Below, piece after piece: positions 42,428 through 52,041 of a DNA stretch of 64,000 nt. How positions within the stretch are numbered: position 1 is the stretch's first letter; each line of letters begins with the position of its first letter. Made by a program: the position numbers and the translations under genes. This DNA comes from Sacculina carcini. Its lineage: Eukaryota > Arthropoda > Thecostraca > Sacculinidae. The notes under the pieces were generated by a model. It made no database searches, had not been told where the DNA came from, and saw only the letters and a list, made by a program, of their open reading frames with translations. The stretch is taken from positions 3,375,235-3,439,234 of the forward strand of contig OU696579.1 of assembly GCA_916048095.2 (NCBI GenBank), read 5' to 3'.

Positions 42428-42781
42428 TTATGCGAGTGTGCATGTTTGAGCGGACACAGTGTCACGAGCGGCAGCATAGTGGCACGGTGGTCGTGTGATA
42501 TTTGCACGAGATTTATTAGAGTGCCTGAACATGCTCAATTGCGCGCCATATCGATGAATTTCAGTTGTGCGAGTTCCAGTGACTGTTTCTGTGTCAGTTG
42601 CTATCTCATGGAGTGCGCTGTTTATATGTGATATGAGCAAAGTGAGTTTTCTAAATGAGCTTGGGAATGAATGAGAAACGCGGTGAGAATATATTGCAAG
42701 CACATGACTAGCAACTACAACAAATACAGCAAAAACAACAAGTGAACTAGCAAGTTTCAAGCGATGATTAGCAATCTTCAA
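42428..42781 (-). CDS. Unrecognised 117-codon ORF after the transposase
   Basis: This open frame starts at the stop of the transposase gene and runs toward the left end of the transposon. It begins MKIANHRLKLASSLVVFAVF and has one strongly hydrophobic stretch (about residues 10-30). I do not recognise it. It may simply be a chance ORF in the transposon 3' region; short Tc1/IS630 elements normally carry only the transposase. Confidence 0.15.
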   Translation of the reverse strand: MKIANHRLKLASSLVVFAVFVVVASHVLAIYSHRVSHSFPSSFRKLTLLISHINSALHEIATDTETVTGTRTTEIHRYGAQLSMFRHSNKSRANITRPPCHYAAARDTVSAQTCTLA

Positions 42782-43827
42782 GGCACTTCGACAAGATCTT
42801 CCTGCCGAATGGCCGCTGAATAGTACTTCTCCACTCTGCAGGTGTAAGTTTGCAAGTGCGACGGTTCTATGTTACTGATGGCCTGCAGGGCGATTTCTTC
42901 CATTGCGCTGATGCGCTGTTCTGCCATTGAGACTCCACAGTCACCGCGACCAGTCACACCAGTGATTTCGTCCATCCGTTGTCTCAACTGCCGCTTGATA
43001 TTGCTCTTCAGAGAGCTCCATAATAGCTCTATGGGGTTGAGAAGGTATGAATATGGAGCAAGTCGAAGTAGTCCACAATACTCCTGACTAGAAAAAAATT
43101 CCTCCAGGTTGCTGTGTGTCGGCGCGTTGTCCATAATTATTGTTGGCCGGTGAATTTCAGCATCTCTGCATGCCTGCATCAATGACTGCAACCATTGCAC
43201 ACAGTCTTGCTTTTTAAATGCTCCTCTCTTTGTGGAGATTAGCACTACTCGTGAGCTTGTCATGGCCCCGATTATATGGAGGTTGGCTCCTTTGCTGGTC
43301 GGTAAAACAACTGAAGCTCTGGCACCGATCCTGGACCGGCCCTGACTCCTCCTGCAGTATAAATTAAAATTGGTTTCGTCGACCCATACTGGAGTGCCGC
43401 CTTCAGACCGCACCTTGAACAATGCCTCGATGTATGCGGCTCTTTTCATTTTATTTTCACTCGAATTAATTTTGTCGACAGTGGGCCGCACATTTTTTAG
43501 CGAAAACATCTCGCCGTCCAACCAGTTTCTTATGGTGTTGACGCACACCTGGCATCCGAATTGTGACCTGATAATGGTCTGGAGCTCTTCCAACGTGGTG
43601 GACGGTGATTTATCCACCGCCGAAACCAATGTCATCAACATTTCAGGTGTCTTTTTGATATGGTTCCCGCCTCTTGGCTTTACTGTGTCCTGGTTCTTTT
43701 TCAACCAATTGTAGGCTGTTTTTACATTTACACCAAGAGTTCTGGCCACGCCTTTCCGATCACCTTCATTTCGAAAAGCTTCAATAATTCTTTTTCTGTC
43801 TTTTTCATTAATTTTGTTGTACTTCAT
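42778..43827 (-). CDS. IS630/Tc1-like transposase, 349 aa, intact
   Basis: Catalyses cut-and-paste transposition. The N-terminus has two helix-turn-helix-like parts (EKDRKRIIEAFRNEGDRKGV, ARTLGVNVKTAYNWLKK; then LEELQTIIRSQFG, NTIRNWL). The DDE core has D150 (PVWVDETNFNLY), D233 (TIIMDNAPTHSN) and E267 (LLNPIELLWSSLK). I count 33 residues between D233 and E267, one fewer than the usual 34 of Tc1. The start at 43827 follows AT-rich sequence and gives a length normal for the superfamily. No stop or frameshift is seen. Confidence 0.9.
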   Translation of the reverse strand: MKYNKINEKDRKRIIEAFRNEGDRKGVARTLGVNVKTAYNWLKKNQDTVKPRGGNHIKKTPEMLMTLVSAVDKSPSTTLEELQTIIRSQFGCQVCVNTIRNWLDGEMFSLKNVRPTVDKINSSENKMKRAAYIEALFKVRSEGGTPVWVDETNFNLYCRRSQGRSRIGARASVVLPTSKGANLHIIGAMTSSRVVLISTKRGAFKKQDCVQWLQSLMQACRDAEIHRPTIIMDNAPTHSNLEEFFSSQEYCGLLRLAPYSYLLNPIELLWSSLKSNIKRQLRQRMDEITGVTGRGDCGVSMAEQRISAMEEIALQAISNIEPSHLQTYTCRVEKYYSAAIRQEDLVEVP

Positions 43828-44092
43828 TTTTACTAAAAATGTAAATCCAACTCCAGAACAATTGCCAACTCAGTTTCGACTGTTAAATATTTAGTCAAGT
43901 TTCTGCTCAAAGTTTTTTGTAGTGTTTCCAGTTTTCAACCACATATTTACAGAAACTTATGATTTTACGTTAAGTTTTTTGTTTCAACAAAAATTTGAAC
44001 ACTAAATAATTTAAATTGATTAATATATGATCAAAATATTATTAGTATAAATAAAATATGTATTATTATACAATAAAAAAATTACTGCGCTG

Positions 44093-44262
44093 ATTAACTG
44101 AGTTTTCATTTGGTTTAAGTCTATTTTCCTTTGGATTAAGTCTATTTTCATTTTGATTAAGTCTATTTTCATTTGGATTAACTCTATTTTCATTTGGATT
44201 AAGTCTATTTTCATTTGGATTAACTCTATTTTCATTTGGATTAACTCTATTTGCAAATGGTA
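44093..44262. repeat. Right inverted end with 21-bp iterons
   Basis: Reverse complement arrangement of the left end, about seven units plus a terminal TTTGCAAATGG unit. Confidence 0.88.
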
Positions 44263-44264
44263 TA

Positions 44265-44690
44265 GACTAAAAATACAAGGGAAATAAATGCCACAACACC
44301 ACACCAATTCAACTCTCCATCTCCTGCGCTAGCCACACCAAACACCGCCAGCAACACTACAACCCCGCGATACACTCACATTCGCACTGCCACCCTTCTC
44401 CCACCAGGCTTTCGGCTGCTTCAGTGCCGCCGCACCGAGCTCCTCTCAGCATATTGTACAAACACACAAGCAGTCGCACACACACACACACACACACATA
44501 CATACGCGCGCATACACACACACACATGCTAATCAAACACTCCGCAGAACAGGTCAGCAAATACGCACATACATACACACATGTGTATAACTCACATTAT
44601 ACGACACCACACGACTCACACAAGCACACACACACACACACATACACACACATGTACATGCAATTACAAGCAGCATTGATGCAAAAATAG
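44265..44690 (-). repeat. Probable LTR remainder with CA microsatellites
   Basis: Lies where the LTR interrupted by the transposon should continue. Related to 38105-38545. CA-rich tracts occur at 44478-44530 and 44620-44655. Confidence 0.4.
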
Positions 44691-45480
44691 AGAAAACCTT
44701 GCTGATCAAACGCAAACAAACTTTTATTCACGATTTCTTCATGAAGCAATCATTGAGCAATTTGTGTACTGTACATTATTTTTATATTTATGATACTTGA
44801 AAAAACAAACCGACTTACAAACATAAGTTTTAAGCCGAAAAAATATCCAAAAATGTTAAGTTCGGTTAATGCCATAGTTCGGTTAATGTCCTACTTTCTG
44901 CATGTTCCTAGAGTATGACATTAAGCGGTTTCGACTGTAATAAACTTTCCACAAAATACAGAATACGGTCATCTGAACACGATGAAAATACAACATTTAT
45001 ATGAAAACGGCGTTCCACACCTAGCAACAACAACAACAACAAATGTATTTGCTATAGCGCACAAATTAATCAGAGGCGCGAAATAAATCATACCAATGGG
45101 CGAGAAAAAAGGAAAATATAATTAAGTTGCTCGGCAGGGAAGAGTCAAAATGAGCTGTCGAAGACAGTCAATATACAAAATAATAAGCAAAAGAAAGATT
45201 TCGTGCAGTAAGTGGACAAGAAGTATGCAAGTACATGTTTATATACACATACACGTGCACGCTCTTATATACGGGCAGTAATGACAGATCTAGAACACAA
45301 TTTTGGAGGGGGCGCATCTCAAATGGTAATTATAGAGTTAATGAACGAAATTATCGAACAAGCAACAGTAGGTGGGGCACAAGAAAGAGCAAATAATAAT
45401 ATGAGGGCTAGTGGCGTCGAAAAGGTGGAGTAAGAGGGATGGCAAGCCTTCCCTTCTCTTTTTTAACAATACTTAACAAT
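44691..45480. other. Non-coding with DNA-transposon and LINE tips
   Basis: Around 44848-44940 the sequence reads AGTTCGGTTAATG repeats and ends TTAAGCGGTTTCGACTG followed by TA, resembling one end of a pogo/Tigger-like element; no transposase or opposite end was seen. At 45023-45065 CAACAACAACAACAACAAAT and TGCTATAGCGCAC match the LINE-B 3' tip in reverse. The rest is not recognised. Confidence 0.4.
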
Positions 45481-47650
45481 ATCGAATCGTGCACGTCCCT
45501 GGAAAGTCAATACCGGCAGCAGATGCGACATCAAGAAACCCGTCGTCGGATTCTGACGAGACAATTGGTGTAAGTGGCCTCTCTGTCATACGCTGCCCGG
45601 TCAACAGGGATGACGACATGGAGAGAACAGTTGTGGCAACGGCGAAACTTTTGTCACAGCCCCTTGGCGCCATCACCTGGGAGCAAGTGAGGAAGTGCAC
45701 GGCTGAAGATACCAATCTACACGCACTCATGGACATGATAGAGCACGGATTCCCAGCATCACGCGATCACGTTTCTGAGACGTTGCAGCCGTACTGGCAG
45801 GACCGGAACGACATGATCGTGGTCGACGACGTGGTCAGGATAAACAACAGGATTATCATCCCAGCATCGCTGCAGAACGAAGTTCTGAAAATATTTCACG
45901 CTGCACATCAGGGCACAAGCCGCATGTTCAGCAGAGCGCACGACGTGGTCTTTTGGCCGGGGATGTCACGAGACATCGAGCACACTCGGGCTAAATGCAC
46001 CGACTGCTAGAGAATGTCCCCGTCACAGTCGAATCTGCCACCTCGACAACCAAACGTGCCCACCAGGCCATTTCAAGCCATCGCTGCTGATTTCGGTCTG
46101 ATGAAAGGAATTGGATATCTGATTATAGTGGACAGATTCAGCGGATGGCCTCACATCGTGGCGGCAAAATCCGGTGCAAAAGGTTTTCTGTCAGCTATCA
46201 TTGCATATTTCTCGACATTCGGCGCAGCGGAGGAAATTAGCACCGACGGCGGTCCAGAATTCACAGCAAGAGAAACCGAGGATTTCTTCACAAGATGGGG
46301 CGTGAAACACCGCATCTCATCAGCATATTATCCTCATTCAAATGGCAGAGCTGAAGTTGCTGTAAAGGCAATGAAGCGCTTGCTGACATCGCACACCGAC
46401 ATGTATGGGAGTGTTGACACGGAAGCCGTGGCGACTGGTCTGCTTCAATACCGCAACACGCCTGACCCGGAGACAAAAGTGTCGCCTGCGCAAGTGTTTT
46501 TCGGCCGGAGGATGTCGGACATGCTCCCCATACCGCCACATTCGTCTGTGTTTAAGAGTCCAGTGGTTCACCCGGTGTGGAGGGACGCATGGAATCATCA
46601 GGAGGACGCTCTCCGACTGCGCTTCATGAAGCAGATGGACAGACAGCAGTGTAATCGTCCGTTACCACCACTACAGCCAGGGGACAAAGTGCTGCTGCAA
46701 AATCAGACAGGACCACACTGCAAACGGTGGGATAGAACAGGAGTGGTGGTGGAAGCAAGACCGTTTGATCAATACCACGTCAAGATTCACGGGGCTGGGC
46801 GTCTCACAATCAGAAATCGCAATTTTCTACGAAAGATAATGGAACTAAGCGACTCGTCACCTCTATCACCCGCACCAGAGCAGCTTGCACATCTACCGGA
46901 GACAAAAAACATGGTCCACAAGGCAGAGTGTTCATCACCATCGATGGAGATGCCAAAGTGCTCGGATCGAGGGCCACCATCGCCAACTCCGTCGCAGCAG
47001 GAAGCAGTCACGCCACCGACGGATGACATCGCGTCCAGTCAACCACCGACCAAAGCACTCACGCCGGACGAGTCGTGTCAAACAGAGAGACACCCAGAGA
47101 GTCATACCGAGTTACATCCACCAGCAGCGTCACGACCGCGCAGATACCGACGCCCTCCTGCCTACCTGCAGGACTATATCACCGGCGTGAAGTTTCGGGG
47201 TCGAAACTGGGGGGATGTGGAGAAATGCATTCGGTAGGCGTGGGGCGTGGACAGTCACCACTCGTGAACCTGAACTTGAACCGACGCGACCTCTAGCGGC
47301 CGCTCAGTCAGTTATGGGTCAAGACGCTGTTTGCACACAGTCGTGTTCGTACATATCAAGTAAGTGTATTACTGTATGTGATTGTGGTATGTGTTATTGC
47401 TGTATGTCAGTGTGTTTATGTAGATGTAATCAAGGCGTGTTTATTTATCGAGTGGTGATCAATTATATGTTAATAATTGTTATTGCAACTGTGATTTCAT
47501 TTATGTTAATTGTTTCATTATGTGTTCACAGTCAGAGACATTCGTTGTGTAAATATGACCGTTCACACGAATGTAGTTTTTTGATCAGGCTGAGCCTCTT
47601 TGAAATTCGTATTTTAAAATGTCCTTCACATGCAATGTTTTCCCCTAATT
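45481..47650 (+). mobile_element. Gypsy-like LTR fossil (Gypsy-3), 3' half
   Basis: Plus strand. It begins at the RNase H/integrase border (HVPGKSIPAADATSRNP), with an integrase zinc site HAAHQGTSRMF...CTDC (to about 46008), the integrase core with VDRFSGWPHI, STDGGPEF and NGRAEVAVKAMKRLL (about 46050-46380), and a C-terminal GDKVLLQNQTGPHCKRW domain and proline-rich tail ending near 47237. AACTGGGGGGA is the likely polypurine tract, so an LTR starts at about 47214 (TGTGGAGAAATGC); its end is not clear. The 5' half is absent. Nearly open throughout, about one break in the part present. Confidence 0.78.
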
Positions 47651-48105
47651 TTGATATATATTCTAAAAAACTTTTTTAACAAGTCATTATAAAATATTTA
47701 GCCCCACTATAAATATTTACTTCATCCGCCTATGATTTCTCGCTGCTGCGAAATCAACATCTGAGTTTATGTGCAAAGCGCATGACGTATTGGCTAGAGC
47801 GCTAGTGTTAGAATGTAATAATTAAATTGATAAAAATGCAAAGCATGCCACAAAAACAAGTGCCTTACACTTTTGATATATATTCTAAAAAAACTTTTTC
47901 AACAAGCCATTATGAAATATTTAGCCCCACTATAAATATTCACTTCATCCGCCTATGATTTCTCGCTGCTGCGAAATCAACATCTGAGTTTATGTGCAAA
48001 GCGCATGACGTTTTGGCTAGAGCGCTAGTGTCAAAATGTAATAATTAAATTGATAAAAATGCATAGCATGCCACAAAAAAGAAGTGCCTTACAAGTTACC
48101 CCATG
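47600..48105. repeat. About 219-bp tandem duplication
   Basis: Segments 47650-47868 and 47869-48090 are about 95 percent alike (GCCCCACTATAAATATT, CATCCGCCTATGATTTCTCG, CTAGAGCGCTAGTG). A third partial copy with the leading GGCTTAGCCTCTTTGAAAT lies at 50465-50600. No coding potential. Confidence 0.85.
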
Positions 48106-48187
48106 GAATCTTGCATAAAAATATTTATGTCTTGTGAATTATATTAGCGAAAATTTTCGCTAACAAAATATATATATTTCTTTTATC

Positions 48188-50790
48188 TATCTATATATAT
48201 AAAAAGATCCTCTGTGTGTGTGTGTGTCCGTCTGTCCCACCCTCCTTGGTCCATATTCTATCAGCTACTACTCGGCCACCACTAGAGGGTACCCGCGTAC
48301 TACGCGTACTACGGCGTACCCGCTAACAATATATACGATCACCTTGGAAATCTTCTTGTCTACATGATAGGCGATATTTTGAAATTTTTAAAATAAAAGC
48401 AAAAACGTTATAGCGGTGAAAAGATAAAATGAACCCTGAAAAATGCAAAAATGTTGGTCAATGTTCTGCCATCCAGTCCTACAAAACAGAAAATGGTACA
48501 GCAAAACAGATTATACCACTCTGTAGCAAATTGTCCATTCTACAAGATAAGTTAAATAATGATTCATATCCAAAAATTAAATAAGAAAGATACAAAATGA
48601 CAAAATTTCAATCTACATTCAAAAATATATTTTAACTCCGGGCGTCCGATTTTCTTTACGTTTTTCTCTATTTCTCAACAACTAACCATGACACATCTAA
48701 ATAAATTATACCATCATGCTGAAAATTTTATTTTCTACAGCACGGTGTAAATTTTAATTTTCCAAAACGTATTAAAAAAAGTTACGGCGGTGTGAATTCA
48801 AGATGACAAAGTCGAAAAAGCAAAATTAGCACTGAAAAACGAGAATATTTTGGTCAATATTCGTCTATCTATGTTTCATAAACCAGCAATAATACAGCTA
48901 TACAAATAACACCACTGTGTAGAAAAATTTGTGTTCTACAAGATAAGATATAATTTAGACCCAAAAATGATACATTTAAATGTGTAAAATTGGCAAAATT
49001 TTCAAATACATCCAACATTTCACTTGAACACCGGGCGACTAAAAATAATTCATTTTATACCTGTTTCTCAGTAAATATTTGTCACACATTAAAATACATT
49101 ATATCATCGTGCTAAAAATTTTGTTTTCTACAATACGATATAATGTTTAATTTTCCAAAGTGTATCTGAAGGAAGTTACGGGGTGTACAGTCAAAAGGAC
49201 ATATTGCCAATTTGACGGGATTTATGCGCACTTGCGATTACACAGGAACATACACTGATTAAATTTCACTGAAGCCCAATCACTATTAAGAATTCATTAT
49301 ATTAGCTCCAAGCATGGATGGTGTGGTTTTATTGCGTACAGTTTACTTAATGCTACACTATACTGACTAGAAAGGCTTTATTGTCCTCAATATTCACACA
49401 TGAATTGTTCCGCACGACGGGCGGGTAAAATGCTACTGGGAACAAAGTAAACTACTGAATTTTACTGTGTAATTCAATTGGTTTAATTTCAAGTGGCATA
49501 AGCATGAGTTGCATGAGGATATGGGTTGTAATATCATGCAATGCCAACTATATGTATATTAAGTTTTAGCGGAAGCATTAATCTGGAATTATAGAGATGA
49601 CAGAAAGTTTCATTGTTTTGATAGTTTTACACTTCTGAATTACTACACACGAAGGACGGGTGTGAATTTGAGCAGTGTTGAGGGAAAAAACTTCGTCAAT
49701 AATTAAAACAAGAATTTACAAATGTATATTTTTCTATTGGATAAGCTTTCTGCGTTTTGATTAATTATGTTTTATACATTGTTCTTCACGACGGGCGGGT
49801 TTGAAAATGATTATGTTCGAGGGAAAATACTTTGCCACATCTAAAATAAAAACATTCATATATACTTTTCTATTGATTAAGAATGTATATGGGTTTACTA
49901 TTTCTTTTTAAATTTCTAATCGTTTTTTTATTAATTCAATATTTATTTTACTTTATTAATTGTTCTGCACAACAGGCGGGTTTTAATGCTAGATGGTGAT
50001 GTTAAGTTATACATATATTTCGGAAACATTATGATGAATTAGTTTAGTCATTTTTCATAGTTTCGTGTCTGACTTTTGAATTATTCACCACGACGGGCAG
50101 GTTTAAATATGAGGCGGTTTAGGCAAACTATTTTGTCAAAATAATATAAAATAAATTAAAATCTAACGTTAGTATCTATTATAATAAAAACGTTATTATG
50201 TGTGTGTGCGCACAAACGAGTTTTTCACATTTTGGTGATTTTATGCCACGGGTTTGAGAGAAACTGCCCAACAGAATTTACAGTTTTATATATCCACAGA
50301 TTGGAAATTTTGTCTTCTACAATTTGATCTATTTTTTAAACATGTAGTGTTAAGATTTCAAAATATGTAACCGTTTATTCAAGACCATGTCATTTCCACC
50401 GACGACTGATAAATTAAACACAGCGATCAATGGAGACAATGGCAGATCCAGGAATTTTGCAGGGAGGCTTAGCCTCTTTGAAATACGTTTTTAAAAATGT
50501 CTTTCACATGCAATGTTTCCCCCTAATTCTGATATATATTCCAAAAATACTTTTTCAACAAACCATTATAAAATATTTAGCCCCACTATAAATATTTATT
50601 ACACTGAATTTAAATTACACAGTAAATTAAATTACACAGTAATTTAAATTACACAGTAAAACCAAACAGAAAACCAATTAAATTACACAGTAAAATTCAG
50701 TAGTTTACTTTGTTCCCAGTAGCATTTTACCCGCCCGTCGTGCGGAATAATTCATGTGTAAATATTGAGGACAATAAAGCTTTTCTAAAT
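48188..50790 (+). mobile_element. Helitron-like repeat block, second copy
   Basis: Opens TCTATCTATATATATAAAAA after an A, then a short GT tract and CCGTCTGTCCCACCCTCC, as at 4555. It then follows the module order of the first block (TTACGGCGGTGTGAA at 48780, ACACCGGGCGACTAAAA at 49027, CCGCACGACGGGCGG at 49408). A likely end is GGCGGGTTTTAATGCTAGAT at about 49975-49996; another motif lies at 50075. The part 50690-50790 is a reverse copy of the 49370-49450 module. No ORF. Confidence 0.5.
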
Positions 50791-51253
50791 AAACAGTGAT
50801 ACAGTAGCTGTGATAGTGTGTGGACGTTTTTTCACTGCTGCCAGTTTTTTCAATGCTTTCAGTGGTTTTTCTTGGCAGACAGAATAAATTTTTCGTTAGT
50901 GAGTAGAAACAGTCCATTGCATCAAAATCATCAAAATTTCGTTTCATCAAATTTTCGGATTTGGCCGTGAGAGTGTCGGGAAGATTTAACGGTTTTATTT
51001 GAATCGTTCGCCAACCAGCCAATCAAAATTACTTAAAAACGCTGATGAGCCATTTTCAGCGTAAATTACGTGCTGTGTTTCATTCGAACCCTCAGCTGAC
51101 CAAAATTATTTTCTAAGGATTTCAATAGCGATTCATTTATTTTTGTGAAATTCGACCTACAATCAACAGTCAGTGGTTGCCTGACTGGTTGAGTGAAGAC
51201 GTGTTAGTTGTGCTTGAGTTTATATTTTTGTAATTGTCCTTCAACTGTGCGGC
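50791..51253 (+). other. Probable 5' UTR of LINE-5
   Basis: No gene on either strand looks real here. It lies between the reversed Helitron-like piece and LINE-5 ORF1 and probably contains the LINE 5' UTR and promoter. No target duplication was identified. Confidence 0.4.
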
Positions 51254-52019
51254 AATGACAAACATTGGTGAATTGTCAGAGGCGTTGAAAGAATGTCTGA
51301 TGAGTCCGAGAGTTTTGGAGGCAATCAAGGAGAGATTGGTGGCACCAGCGATAAAGGCTGCAGTGGAAGAGGCTCTGTCCACCAATGATATAGAACTGGT
51401 GGGGATGAAGAACGAGCTTCGTGAAGCTCAAGCAAAAACAAATATCCTCGAGCAACAAATGCTGCGCAAGCACCTTTGCGTATCAGGAATAGAAGAGGTG
51501 CGTGGAGAAGATACGCAAAAAATCGTGCAAAGCCTATCTGCAACACTCAATACAGATATATCAACCGAAGATGTTGAAGAGGCTTACAGAATCGGTCAGC
51601 CAGAAGATGGTCAACACCGCACCATACTGGTCAAATTCGAAAAGCTCCGCAAAAGACAGCAAGTATTTGAAGCGAGGAAGCATCTGAAAAGTGACAAGAA
51701 GACACAAAAAGTGTATGTTAACAACCACCTGACCAGAAAGAACAGCAGTACTATGTACGAGCTCAGAAAGATGAAACGGGAGGGCAAGATTTACTCCGCA
51801 TGGACAGTAAACGGCCAAATAAAAATGCAACTCACTGAGAACGCCTTTGTGGTCAATGTCTACAGTACGGAAGACGTTATTGCGCAAACCGGCCCGGCTG
51901 GACTAGTGTCAAGTGCGCCGGTTGTGTCCAACCAAGCTGTGGCATCGACTGAGTCGCCGAACAAGGACCGCCAACAATGGAGAACTGTCACCAGACGGGT
52001 AACCAGACACCATAAGTGA
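51234..52019 (+). CDS. LINE-5 ORF1 protein, about 255-261 aa, intact
   Basis: ORF1 proteins of LINEs bind their RNA and act as chaperones. The likely start is the Met at 51255 (MTNIGELSEALKE). An N-terminal helical/coiled-coil part (VAPAIKAAVEEALSTND, LREAQAKTNILEQQ) leads into an RRM-like domain (CVSGIEEVRGEDTQ, VEEAYRIGQPEDGQHRTILV, KLRKRQQVFEARK) and a C-terminal domain (RKNSSTMYELRKMKREGKI). This is the L1-ORF1-like (Transposase_22) arrangement and matches the ORF1 at 62503-63356. Confidence 0.8.
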   Translation: MSFNCAAMTNIGELSEALKECLMSPRVLEAIKERLVAPAIKAAVEEALSTNDIELVGMKNELREAQAKTNILEQQMLRKHLCVSGIEEVRGEDTQKIVQSLSATLNTDISTEDVEEAYRIGQPEDGQHRTILVKFEKLRKRQQVFEARKHLKSDKKTQKVYVNNHLTRKNSSTMYELRKMKREGKIYSAWTVNGQIKMQLTENAFVVNVYSTEDVIAQTGPAGLVSSAPVVSNQAVASTESPNKDRQQWRTVTRRVTRHHK

Positions 52020-52041
52020 ATTTGTTTAGCAATATCTGAAA

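Larger units (their letters stand above)
41915..44262 (-). mobile_element. IS630/Tc1-like DNA transposon, apparently complete
   Basis: The element is 2.35 kb with inverted ends: left CTATACCATTTGCAAATAG and its reverse complement at the right. TA lies at both borders (41913-41914 and 44263-44264). Both ends carry tandem 21-bp units (AATCCAAATGAAAATAGAGTT type), about nine at the left (41930-42118) and about seven at the right (44095-44250). The transposase gene is intact. It is inserted in the LTR of the gag relic. The near identity of its ends and the intact ORF point to a recent insertion. Confidence 0.88.

Noticed and set aside
44020-44307. 95-codon minus ORF with repeated IQMKIEL
   Set aside because: It is the translation of the 21-bp iterons of the transposon end, as is the NPNENRL ORF at the left end.
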